DNA of 36,104 nucleotides from Flavobacteriales bacterium (GTDB lineage Bacteria > Bacteroidota > Bacteroidia > Flavobacteriales_F > PHOS-HE28): the NCBI GenBank assembly GCA_017987115.1, contig JAGNUG010000029.1, positions 1 to 36,104 of the forward strand. The letters are read 5' to 3'. Below the pieces are notes generated by a model. The model was not told the origin of the DNA, did no database searches, and was given only the letters and a program-made list of their open reading frames with translations. The translations under genes and the position numbers were made by a program. Position 1 is the first letter of the stretch; each line of letters opens with the position of its first letter. Shown piece by piece: positions 9,393-18,087 of this stretch.

Positions 9393-12300
9393 CTAGCGTA
9401 CCAAGGTCACATGACCCTTATGCGTTGTTAGCGGCTTTGTGTCACACCGGTCCTTGAAAGAGATGATGTAGAAATACGTACCATCCGGAGCTTTATTGGA
9501 GGTATTATCAAGTCCACCGTTCCAACCTGCTGAAGGATTGCTAGCACTGTACATCTCTTGCCCCCAACGGTTGAAGACCTGCATACTGAATTGCTCGACG
9601 GCAAGCCCAGTGACCTGGAATGTATCGTTCTTGCTATCTCCGTTCGGAGAGAACACGTTCGGAACGAAAGCCAAGCCATCTGCCAAAGCAACCAACGTAA
9701 CATTCACGGTATCGAGCACAATACAGCCATACTCGTCCGTTGCTACAAAAGAATAGTCCCCAGAACCTGTTGCGAGAATGGTAGCGGAGGTATCGCCTGT
9801 GTTCCAAACCACACTGCTTGTTACGAACGGCACGCTCAATATCGGACTGTCCCCTGGGCACGTTAACACATCGCCTGCGCTTGGATGAGTTGGTTGTGCA
9901 ACTACCTGGATCGTATCTGAACCTACACAGATCCCATCAGTAACAGTTACCCAATAGTCTCCCGGTTGGGTAACACTGATCGTGCTTGATGTACTTCCAG
10001 TGGACCATGCATAGGTATCGAAACCAGATCCAGCGGACAATTGAACGGAGCTGCCGTTACAGATCGCGACCGGTGAAGGGAGGTCGATCAATGTCGCTGG
10101 AGGATCCAACGTGATCCGTTGTGAAAGGAAGACGGTATCCAAACAGACCAGATCTATTGCTGCAAGCACGACATCATAATTCCCGGGTCCACTGTAAGTA
10201 TGAACGGGATTTGTACTGGCACTTGTTTGGCCATCACCGAAATCCCAGAAGTAGGTCAGATCTCCGACCGTGGTATTGAAGAACTCGGCGGAAAACCCTT
10301 GGCAATCACTACTGGGGATGCCAGCGAATTCGGGTTGTTGATCAAATGGTTCGATAATATTCACCATGACGAACGCAGTATCCGCTCCATTGCACGAAGC
10401 ACTATCCGAACCGATAAGCATTACGTTGTATACTCCAACAGCAGAATATGTATGGACCACTACATCACCGAATTGTATGCCACTACCATCCCCGAGGTCC
10501 CATGTCCAAAGTTCAGCATTCCCATTAGCAGTGAAGGTGATCGGCGACCCCAAGCAACCGGAAAGACCATTTGCGCTTACCTGAATGCTTGCACTCACAC
10601 CCTGCTCAAAATCGATCTTGAACACACCAAGATTACAATTGAAACTGTTGTTCGTGTTGCTCCAGGCGCCCGGTGTCGTGGGAAAGCTACCACCACCACA
10701 ACCAGCGCAAACAGCTTGGTATACAACACCGTCCTTATCGAACCGCGATGTTCCACCATCCACATGTTCCGAAGCCGTACCGCCAAAAAAAGTCGCGTAA
10801 GCCAAAGAAATGGCATCCTGGTTCAGTACCATCAAGTAAAAATCACTTCCATCCGTGGTCGGCTGGAAAGCATCCGCAGTAACAGGAAGACCTGTGGTAG
10901 AGCTTGAAGTAACTCCCCCACCCGCAGGATTGGTGGAACCGCCCCATCCGCTGAAATAGATCTGACCGCAGATACTGACCAGAAAGGCCGAAGGACTGAT
11001 GTTCTCCACCCCGGTACTTCCAATGCGCGTGGACCAGATCGATGTACTCAGGTCATTCGAGAACTTATGTATGAACTGCGAACCATTGGCGTTGTTGTAT
11101 TTGCCCGGTGTGATCGGATAATTCCCGGCTGTTTGGCCAACTACATAAACATCATCCTGGGTATCCAATTGCACGAAATAGCTCTGATCGAATTCCGATG
11201 TACCAAGGTAGGTCGATGAAAGCAAGGTGGATCCGTCCGCAGAGAACCGTGCGATATATCCGTCTACCTGACCTGCAAGAACACCGGAAGCCGGAGTCCC
11301 TGTCATTAATAGATCCGCGCTTTGGGTTCCACCGGTTGCATAGATCTCACCGGTGGAGGATATCTGCACACCAAAACCTGCATCAACGCCTGTACCACCG
11401 TAATATGTAGCCCAGGACATGGTACTTAAGAATGGATCCAAGCGGAACAAATAAGCATCCAGACCACCACCGAACGTACTCTGCACAGCACCTGGTGACG
11501 TGAACAGGTTCGCACTCGTTGTACTGGTGATAATGATCGGGTTCTCAGCAAGATCCATAATGATCTCACCCCTGAATGGATCACCGTAATTGCGCAACAA
11601 CGGTGCAAATTGATTCAACCCATCGTTCCCTGTTCCCCCAACGTAAGTTCCTCCGATCAGGGATGTTGCCGATGCATCCAAATGGATCACGGCAATATCA
11701 CATCCAGCAGTATACGTGAATCCATATGAACCACCGAATGGCGGTGCAGTACCGCCATTGAACATGGTCTCGAATGCACCGGCACTCAATGGAAGGTCGG
11801 TCGAGGATGTGGTACCAAGAATGTACAGTTCATCCGCACTGTTCACGACCATGCTGTGTGGAATATCGTTACCTGTACCACCGATGTACGTACTCCAGAC
11901 CTGAGTCGCTCCTGTTGGGTCGAATTTGGTGATGCCCATATCCACTGTGCCGCCACCGAAACCAGGTTGTTGCACACCCAATGTGGTCGGATAACCGATG
12001 CCAAAAGCGCTTCCTCCACCATAAAGATTCCCGGTCTCATCATAGGTTGCTGTAAGTCCGAAATTATCCGCATTGCTTCCCGAATAGGTACTGAACGTAA
12101 CCACCGGATCAATGACCAGTGGATAGTTCGGATCGATACCATCAGGGAATTCGAACTGCACCCTGCCGTCCTTCAGCACATAACGGGCGGCAACAGGCCG
12201 TTCCGTTCCGTGTACCACCTGCCAAGCCACTGGACGTTGCTCCACCACTCTGCCAGCAGAAGTTTCAATGAACAACATACCCCCTTCGACACGCATCTTA

Positions 12301-12830
12301 TCCTGCCCTTGGTAATGCATCGCTATAAGGGCCGGATCGGCACCTGCAGCCACCAACCAATCATACTTCAATCCATCTTTTCCCGAGACCCTAAGGTCAA
12401 TACCTGGATACATGTCATTCAACATGGCGCCTTCAAAAACCCCAGCACCTGTACCCCATTTTGAAGGATCATTGCCCAAGAAGTAATTCACATAATGTGG
12501 CATACGACCAATACCTTCCTGCGTGTTCATATCGGCTCCAGCGAACTTTACAGAATACGCATGCATTCGCAGTGGCTCCGCATCGTCCGTATTACCACCA
12601 TGGTTCCGGAATTCACCTCCTGAAGTGATCACATAGGTGAATGCTCCCTTTTCAATGAATACTGCGCCACCGTCCGTGCGGGCCCGATAGAGCACCTGAC
12701 CTGGCCATTGCCCTTTGTTCTGGTGGAACTCCAGTCCAGCATATCCCTTATTGGGAGTGTGGACATGGTCGTGAGCCAACAATGAAGAACACCAAAGAAC
12801 AAAGCCAATTAGGAAAAAATTTCGGGTCAT
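9393..12830 (-). CDS. Secreted SBBP/PKD protein with CHU_C sorting domain
   Basis: This 1145-residue protein starts with a clear signal peptide (MTRNFFLIGFVLWCSSLLA). The mature end begins HDHVHTPN. It has the paralog N-terminal domain (QNKGQW, LYRARTDGG, VNYFLGNDPSKW) and SBBP-type propeller repeats (STYIGGTGND, GTYVGGTGNDG, ATYYGGTGVD) at about 240-690, with the conserved block HVDGGTSRFDKDG. Two PKD domains follow at about 744-910 (W.LGDGS, W.FGDGQ), then two Ig-like repeats (AWSTGST, VWNTGDT). The CHU_C type B sorting domain is at about 1050-1145 (NVFSPNGDSKND, FNRWGQ, ending GHVTLVR). It is first in transcription order of the four-gene array; 177 bases separate it from the next paralog. 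Export by T9SS is inferred from the sorting domain. Ligand and role are unknown. Confidence 0.9.
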   Translation of the reverse strand: MTRNFFLIGFVLWCSSLLAHDHVHTPNKGYAGLEFHQNKGQWPGQVLYRARTDGGAVFIEKGAFTYVITSGGEFRNHGGNTDDAEPLRMHAYSVKFAGADMNTQEGIGRMPHYVNYFLGNDPSKWGTGAGVFEGAMLNDMYPGIDLRVSGKDGLKYDWLVAAGADPALIAMHYQGQDKMRVEGGMLFIETSAGRVVEQRPVAWQVVHGTERPVAARYVLKDGRVQFEFPDGIDPNYPLVIDPVVTFSTYSGSNADNFGLTATYDETGNLYGGGSAFGIGYPTTLGVQQPGFGGGTVDMGITKFDPTGATQVWSTYIGGTGNDIPHSMVVNSADELYILGTTSSTDLPLSAGAFETMFNGGTAPPFGGSYGFTYTAGCDIAVIHLDASATSLIGGTYVGGTGNDGLNQFAPLLRNYGDPFRGEIIMDLAENPIIITSTTSANLFTSPGAVQSTFGGGLDAYLFRLDPFLSTMSWATYYGGTGVDAGFGVQISSTGEIYATGGTQSADLLMTGTPASGVLAGQVDGYIARFSADGSTLLSSTYLGTSEFDQSYFVQLDTQDDVYVVGQTAGNYPITPGKYNNANGSQFIHKFSNDLSTSIWSTRIGSTGVENISPSAFLVSICGQIYFSGWGGSTNPAGGGVTSSSTTGLPVTADAFQPTTDGSDFYLMVLNQDAISLAYATFFGGTASEHVDGGTSRFDKDGVVYQAVCAGCGGGSFPTTPGAWSNTNNSFNCNLGVFKIDFEQGVSASIQVSANGLSGCLGSPITFTANGNAELWTWDLGDGSGIQFGDVVVHTYSAVGVYNVMLIGSDSASCNGADTAFVMVNIIEPFDQQPEFAGIPSSDCQGFSAEFFNTTVGDLTYFWDFGDGQTSASTNPVHTYSGPGNYDVVLAAIDLVCLDTVFLSQRITLDPPATLIDLPSPVAICNGSSVQLSAGSGFDTYAWSTGSTSSTISVTQPGDYWVTVTDGICVGSDTIQVVAQPTHPSAGDVLTCPGDSPILSVPFVTSSVVWNTGDTSATILATGSGDYSFVATDEYGCIVLDTVNVTLVALADGLAFVPNVFSPNGDSKNDTFQVTGLAVEQFSMQVFNRWGQEMYSASNPSAGWNGGLDNTSNKAPDGTYFYIISFKDRCDTKPLTTHKGHVTLVR

Positions 12831-12944
12831 AGGATCGGAATTGAATGCACAATATAACGACGCACTTCCACTCCATGTAGTTGTATGCGCTCCAGATCAG
12901 GAAGCGCACCATTCCTAGGATCCCAAAACAGCTATGATCCCGGA

Positions 12945-14690
12945 TCAAGCAAACTGCAGGTCGTACAACTTCCGGTAAGAGCCATTGAGGGCCAATAGTT
13001 CTTGATGATCTCCCTGCTCAAGGATCTTCCCTTTATCAAGCACTAGGATGCGATCAGCTTTTTGAATAGTGCTCAATCGATGTGCGATCACGATACTTGT
13101 ACGGCCTTTAGTGATATGCTCCGTAGCATCCTGTATAAGTTGTTCGCTGATACTATCCACACTACTTGTTGCTTCATCGAGAATGAGGACTTGTGGTTCG
13201 TGTACCGCGGCACGAATGAATGCGATCAATTGGCGTTGACCAACGCTCAGAATACCGCCTCGCTCAGCAACTTCCGTTTCATATCCATTGGGCAATCGCT
13301 CAATAAAATCGTGCGCACCAACGGCCTTAGTGGCTTGGACCACTTGTTCACGCGTTATCCGATGGTCATTCAACGTGATGTTGTTAAGTACGGTATCACT
13401 GAACAGGAACACATCCTGTAGCACAACGGAAACACTCTTCCGGAGTTCGGATAGACCATAATCACGGATATCCTTTCCATCCAACAGAACCCGTCCTTTC
13501 TGGTATTCGTACGCACGACTGAGCACGTTCACGATCGAGCTTTTACCCGATCCCGTGGATCCTACCAATGCGATCATCTCCCCTGCCTTGGCTTCGAAAT
13601 TGATATCCTTCAGCACATGATCATCGTCCTCATAAGCGAACCAAACATGTTCAAAGCGGATATCGCCTTTCATATCCGTGGTACTAGCGGTCCCGGTATC
13701 CTGCAGTGCCGCGTCGGTATCCAGGATATTGAACACCCGTTCACTTCCGACCATTCCCATTTGCAGCACATTGAACCGGTCGGCCAATTGCCTGATTGGT
13801 CTGTACATCATATTGATGAACATGAGATAAACGAATACATCACCCACCGTAGCTGAACCCTGCAACGAATCCTTCACACCCCACCAGACCAGAAAAGCCA
13901 GCGATGTCGCACTAAGGATCTCAACGACCGGAAAGAAGATGCTGTACGCCAAGATGCCACGGATGTGCGCTTTCCGATGCTCTCGATTGATCGCTTGGAA
14001 TTTGGCAAATTCCTGTTTCTCACGTCCGAAGAGCTGCACGATCGTCATCCCTTGAATATGTTCCTGAACGAATGCATTCAAACGCGAAACCTGTGTGCGC
14101 ACATCCTGAAAGCTTTTCTGGATGGAATTCTTGAAGATGTTGGTGCTCCACAAAAGCAATGGGATCGGGATCATGCAGAGCAATGCCAGTTTCCAATTCA
14201 CGACGAACATGACCACTACGACGACCGTCAGTTTCAGAATATCTCCCATGATCATAAGCAGACCTTGGGAAAAAATATCGTCAATGGTCTCAATGTCACT
14301 GATCACGCGGGTAACCAGCGTTCCTATCGGGGTGCGATCGAAGTACCGCATTTTGAATCCCATGACCTTGGTGTAGAGTTTTTGTCGCAGGTCGAACGTA
14401 ACCGCCTGCCCGAGCCACGCAGTCCAATAACTCTGATAGAACTGGATCACCGTTTCGGCCACCAATAATCCGCAAACGATCAACGCTACGTAAAGCAGCC
14501 CTAGCGCATCACCGGTCAATGCGTAGTCATCGATCATATCGCCCATCAGCAGTGGCCTGACGACGCCCATTCCGGCCAAGAGTATGGTCAGCGCGAATGA
14601 TAACCAGAACAACCTCATGTAAGGTTGTACGAATTGGAATACGCGCGCGAAAAGCTTACGATCGAATGCTTTTCCTTTGGTAGTGCTCAT
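12945..14690 (-). CDS. ABC exporter, fused permease and ATPase (MsbA-like)
   Basis: This 581-residue half-transporter has an N-terminal six-helix membrane domain (about residues 20-310) and a C-terminal nucleotide-binding domain. Walker A GSTGSGKSS is near residue 377, the signature LSVGQRQL near 482 (LSVGQ in place of LSGGQ), Walker B VLILDEATSS near 503 and the H-loop IAHRLS near 536. It would act as a homodimer, or as a heterodimer with a partner not present here, in the inner membrane and export a lipid or hydrophobic substrate. The substrate cannot be read from sequence. Its ATG overlaps the truA stop codon in an ATGA arrangement (14687-14690), implying translational coupling. Confidence 0.93.
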   Translation of the reverse strand: MSTTKGKAFDRKLFARVFQFVQPYMRLFWLSFALTILLAGMGVVRPLLMGDMIDDYALTGDALGLLYVALIVCGLLVAETVIQFYQSYWTAWLGQAVTFDLRQKLYTKVMGFKMRYFDRTPIGTLVTRVISDIETIDDIFSQGLLMIMGDILKLTVVVVVMFVVNWKLALLCMIPIPLLLWSTNIFKNSIQKSFQDVRTQVSRLNAFVQEHIQGMTIVQLFGREKQEFAKFQAINREHRKAHIRGILAYSIFFPVVEILSATSLAFLVWWGVKDSLQGSATVGDVFVYLMFINMMYRPIRQLADRFNVLQMGMVGSERVFNILDTDAALQDTGTASTTDMKGDIRFEHVWFAYEDDDHVLKDINFEAKAGEMIALVGSTGSGKSSIVNVLSRAYEYQKGRVLLDGKDIRDYGLSELRKSVSVVLQDVFLFSDTVLNNITLNDHRITREQVVQATKAVGAHDFIERLPNGYETEVAERGGILSVGQRQLIAFIRAAVHEPQVLILDEATSSVDSISEQLIQDATEHITKGRTSIVIAHRLSTIQKADRILVLDKGKILEQGDHQELLALNGSYRKLYDLQFA

Positions 14691-15469
14691 GCGTTGAAGT
14701 CAACTTGTTGGAAGCGGCCCTCAGGAATGATGAACGGATAACGCACATGTTCCAAGTACAGACCACGTGCTGGCGCACTTTTCCCTGCTGCGCTGCGGTC
14801 CTTTGCTGCCAATACATCCTTCATTGAATCAGCAGTCGCATCGCCTTTGCCTATGCGGATGCATGTACCCACAATAGCTCGGACCATATTGCGCAAAAAT
14901 CGATCGGCCTTGATCCGGAAGACATAACCTTCATTCGTTTCTGCCCATTCCGCTTGGCGAACATCACAGATCATGGTCCTATTATCTGCTCCTGCCTTGC
15001 AAAAACTGCTGAAGTCCTGTTTCCCGATCACATAGGAACATGCTTTGTTCATAGCCTCAACATCCAATGCTGGAAACAACATGTACGATCTCTTTGCAAG
15101 GAAGGGGTCCTTCCGGCGATTGATCAGGTATTTATATCCACGCTCAGTGGCGCTGAAGCGGGCGTGTGCATCATCAGGAACGTTGATCATGCGCCGTACA
15201 GCAATACTTTCCGGAAGCATACTGCTGATCCGATGTGCGAAACGCGCATTGATGATACGATCCGTAGGTGCTTCGAAATGCAGGTAATACTCCGTGGCGT
15301 GAACGCCGGTATCCGTGCGGCCGCATCCGACAACATACAGGTCTGGAAGTTGCAATGCTTTGCGTAGCGCCAATTCAATGGTTTCCTGAACACTGGGATC
15401 AGCGGGTTGCCTTTGCCATCCCCGGTATGGTGTACCATCGTATGCGAGTTCCAGAAAATAACGGGGCAT
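14687..15469 (-). CDS. truA: tRNA pseudouridine(38-40) synthase TruA
   Basis: The start at 15469 (MPRYFLELAYDGTPYRGWQR) fits the family; ATGs at 15487 and 15478 would add six or three residues. The protein is 260 aa, normal for TruA. The catalytic motif GCGRTDTGVHA is near residue 52, with Asp as the nucleophile that isomerises U38-U40 in tRNA anticodon stems. LRNMVRAIVGT, characteristic of the C-terminal half, is also present. The downstream ABC exporter overlaps by four bases, so truA leads a two-gene operon. Confidence 0.96.
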   Translation of the reverse strand: MPRYFLELAYDGTPYRGWQRQPADPSVQETIELALRKALQLPDLYVVGCGRTDTGVHATEYYLHFEAPTDRIINARFAHRISSMLPESIAVRRMINVPDDAHARFSATERGYKYLINRRKDPFLAKRSYMLFPALDVEAMNKACSYVIGKQDFSSFCKAGADNRTMICDVRQAEWAETNEGYVFRIKADRFLRNMVRAIVGTCIRIGKGDATADSMKDVLAAKDRSAAGKSAPARGLYLEHVRYPFIIPEGRFQQVDFNA

Positions 15470-15586
15470 GATCTCCATGTGCCACAAGGGCGAAAGGGTG
15501 GCAAAGGTACTGGGAGCTCAGGATCCGCTGAATGAATTCATTTTCAATTCGCTCCTGGATCGATAATTCAAGGTACGATCTCCTGA

Positions 15587-16456
15587 TCACAAGACATAAC
15601 TAACACAGGCACCCACGTCAATTCGCGAAAGGTCAATAAATTCACCATAGTTCAGTAGCTCGCGGCCGATAGGATCACCTTCAATATTCAGATTCTGCAA
15701 AGTGGCTCGTGTGGCACTCGCAAAAAGGCCCATACCCAAACCGATATTGGATCTATATTCCAAGGCACAACCCAACCTTACTCCGTACGTCCTACCCCGC
15801 ACAGTGATCGGCTCTAGGACGACGGCCCTATTTCGATAATCGAGAACACCGCCTGACAAAGATCCACTAACATTCAAGCCTTCTCCAAGTGGCCCACAAT
15901 ACAACACAGATGGACCGTAATACTTAACAACAATATCGTCTTTCACAAGTCCAATTTGCGTCGTTCCATCTTCCATCAGAAATGTCACTGCTTGCGTCGA
16001 ACTTGAAGAGTTAACCATGCCAATTAGTAACCCTACCCCAATACTACTCGATGCCATTATATGAACTTCTCCGAATACACCAGTTGCTACGCGCAATCGG
16101 CGGTTATGTTCTTGTGCCCATTGCGGTAATCTGTCATCGATCTTACCTATGTGGTAACCGAACGCCCCTAACATCGCAACACGAAATATTGGGTGCGATC
16201 TGATATCACGCCTACGAAGATCTCCTGAGAACGAAGTATCATAATAGCGCTTCTGGTAATTTTTCAGAGTTGTGAAAGGTGCATAAGAACTTACCCTTTT
16301 GCTGTCGTAGAGATATGAATAATGTAACCCTTCCTTATCCGAACCGGTGATCTTACAATTCACTGAATCACCATTAAGACGTACGATAAGGTCTTGTGCA
16401 TTCGAGCCAGTTAGAAGTACACCTGACCACAAGATCATGAGTAAAAATGCACGCAT
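15587..16456 (-). CDS. Hypothetical secreted or outer-membrane protein
   Basis: I do not recognise a named family. The start at 16456 (MRAFLLMILWSGVLLTGSNAQ) gives a good signal peptide; an upstream in-frame ATG at 16480 adds eight residues. The mature protein begins DLIVRLNGDSVNCKITGSD, a pattern seen in many Bacteroidota secreted proteins of unknown role. The last 150 residues alternate Gly/aromatic and hydrophobic residues (for example YGVRLGCALEYRSNIGLGMG) and end in a hydrophobic C-terminus, which suggests a small outer-membrane beta barrel. The gene is AT-richer than its neighbours and, with the next gene, separates truA from the phosphoesterase. A lineage-specific gene is likely. Confidence 0.7.
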   Translation of the reverse strand: MRAFLLMILWSGVLLTGSNAQDLIVRLNGDSVNCKITGSDKEGLHYSYLYDSKRVSSYAPFTTLKNYQKRYYDTSFSGDLRRRDIRSHPIFRVAMLGAFGYHIGKIDDRLPQWAQEHNRRLRVATGVFGEVHIMASSSIGVGLLIGMVNSSSSTQAVTFLMEDGTTQIGLVKDDIVVKYYGPSVLYCGPLGEGLNVSGSLSGGVLDYRNRAVVLEPITVRGRTYGVRLGCALEYRSNIGLGMGLFASATRATLQNLNIEGDPIGRELLNYGEFIDLSRIDVGACVSYVL

Positions 16457-16527
16457 CGACCGGCGATATATACAATGCATATGTATTGTAACGAGTCGTA
16501 AATATCGCGTAGCCTAACTTATGTTAC

Positions 16528-17358
16528 CTACTCTACAATAAGCTTTAACGTAGCTTGTCCAAGCACCACGAAGTAAGTACCTGCGATCAGGTGAGATTGT
16601 TCGATCTGTGTCCTCTTTTCGGTCGTAATTCCATTTAATACTGCGCGTCCAGCAACATCACGGATCTGATATGCTTCATTGGAAAGCGTCCCTAATATCA
16701 AAAACTCACCTGTCGTTGGGTTTGGAGCTATTGAAAACAATTGTTTATCCGGAATAGGAATATCAAGTAATAAATCAGTGCAAATGGTGTATGGCACTTG
16801 GTCATCATCGATGTAATTACCGCAGAATGTGTAAACGGGATCAACGCATCCTAGAGGCGTAGTCCAAAATGGGCGATAAATGCCTTCGAGACTGCCAATT
16901 CCTTCGACCCACACATCTTCATTGGACAAGAATAGCCTTTTCCTGGTGTGTCCATTAAGATCAACTGTATCTGTGGATTGCACAACTGCAAAGCCGAAAT
17001 CATAATATTGGTCGTAATAGGCTGTATCACCAACATTTAGGCTAAAGTCGTACAAAACAATTACCGTATCCTGAAGTCCTACTGTACTCCGATACAAAAC
17101 TTGCTGACCAGAAACCGCAATAAATTCATTACCACCACCATTACCAAATTCCCCCCAATCCAGACCCTGAAATTGAACAGTCGGTTCGGCGGAATATGTA
17201 TAGTAAAGCGACATTGTCCATGGCCCGTATGTAGCATCCTGGCACGGCCAATCTTCCGTGAAGATCGCACTAACATTCGGGAACGTCCGATGATTTTGAG
17301 CATAGATCATTTGGGTACAGACCAAACACACTGAGGAGCAAAGGACTTCGATCTTCAT
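16528..17358 (-). CDS. Secreted protein with T9SS type A C-terminal sorting domain
   Basis: This 276-residue protein has a short signal peptide (MKIEVLCSSVCLVCTQMIYAQ) and a central domain of about 170 residues that I do not recognise. That region contains a paired-cysteine stretch (TTPLGCVDPVYTFCGNYIDDD) near residues 168-188. The last 75 residues form a type A sorting domain: FSIAPNPTTGEFLI, then IRDVAGRAVL, an SHLIAGTYFVVL turn and a final KLIVE strand. It would be exported across the outer membrane by T9SS with removal of that domain. Codon use is AT-rich relative to truA. The gene is divergent from the phosphoesterase at 17492, separated by 133 bases. Confidence 0.82.
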   Translation of the reverse strand: MKIEVLCSSVCLVCTQMIYAQNHRTFPNVSAIFTEDWPCQDATYGPWTMSLYYTYSAEPTVQFQGLDWGEFGNGGGNEFIAVSGQQVLYRSTVGLQDTVIVLYDFSLNVGDTAYYDQYYDFGFAVVQSTDTVDLNGHTRKRLFLSNEDVWVEGIGSLEGIYRPFWTTPLGCVDPVYTFCGNYIDDDQVPYTICTDLLLDIPIPDKQLFSIAPNPTTGEFLILGTLSNEAYQIRDVAGRAVLNGITTEKRTQIEQSHLIAGTYFVVLGQATLKLIVE

Positions 17359-17491
17359 CTGTAGAATTCATAAGAAATGATACGCCATTCAGACATCGTC
17401 TACAGCAAATACGTTGCTTCAATTAGTGAGCAATGCAATATACAGTGTTTTGTCCATTACCGTGAATAACATTCCGCTTTCCTTTGCACCA

Positions 17492-17992
17492 ATGCGCATT
17501 GGTTTATTGAGCGACACGCATAGCTGGCTGGATCCACGGATAAAAACTCATTTTGCTGAGTGTGATGAGATCTGGCATGCTGGCGATATTGGAACGGAAG
17601 CTGTTGCGGATGAGCTGGAAAGCTGGAAACCGGTGCGTGCAGTTTGGGGAAATATCGATGGTACCGAATTGCGCAAGCGCTACAAAGAGCATTATCGGGC
17701 GAATTTGGATGGGCTGGATGTGTGGATGACACATATCGGTGGGCGTCCGCCGCGTTACGACCGTTCTGTTACTGAAAAATTAAGAACCAACCCGCCAGGT
17801 CTGTTCATCTGCGGGCATTCACATATCTGTTTGGTGCAGTTCGACCAGAAGCTTCGTTGTCTCTACATGAACCCTGGAGCATCTGGAAGGCATGGATGGC
17901 ACAAGATGCGGACGATCCTTCGTTTTACAATTGAAGCCGGCTCCCCCAAAGATCTGGAACTGATCGAATTGGGGCCGCGCGGTTCGATATGA
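17492..17992 (+). CDS. YfcE/MJ0936-type metallophosphoesterase
   Basis: The start at 17492 (MRIGLLSDTHS) places the first metal motif where the family has it; an upstream in-frame ATG at 17414 would add 26 unrelated residues. The product is 166 aa, the usual length. Metal and catalytic residues are complete: D8 and H10 (SDTH), D32 (HAGDIG), N54 (GNID), H81 (MTHIGG), and H109 and H111 (GHSH). Family members are cytoplasmic metal-dependent phosphodiesterases active on small phosphodiester substrates in vitro; the native substrate here is not known. Head-to-head placement near truA is, from memory, common in Bacteroidota, though here two orphan genes intervene. Confidence 0.93.
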   Translation: MRIGLLSDTHSWLDPRIKTHFAECDEIWHAGDIGTEAVADELESWKPVRAVWGNIDGTELRKRYKEHYRANLDGLDVWMTHIGGRPPRYDRSVTEKLRTNPPGLFICGHSHICLVQFDQKLRCLYMNPGASGRHGWHKMRTILRFTIEAGSPKDLELIELGPRGSI

Positions 17993-18087
17993 AATGGTTC
18001 ATTGAGTACCATCAACACCCCTTGAAACATGCTATTCCGTTAAGTCAGCTCTTCTTCGCGGAAGATCGTTAGAACTATCTTGGCTGC

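Noticed and set aside
10200-10907. 235-codon open frame on the plus strand inside the SBBP gene at 9393-12830
   Set aside because: It is antisense to a well-supported domain region (PKD and conserved propeller block), has no recognisable motif, and arises from the codon bias of the minus-strand gene.
11856-12464. 202-codon plus-strand frame antisense to the same SBBP gene
   Set aside because: No signal peptide, domain or neighbour context; the opposite strand encodes the conserved N-terminal and propeller domains.
12945-14690. Inactive ABC exporter because of LSVGQ instead of LSGGQ
   Set aside because: Variation at this signature position occurs in functional exporters, and the Walker A, Walker B and H-loop motifs are intact.
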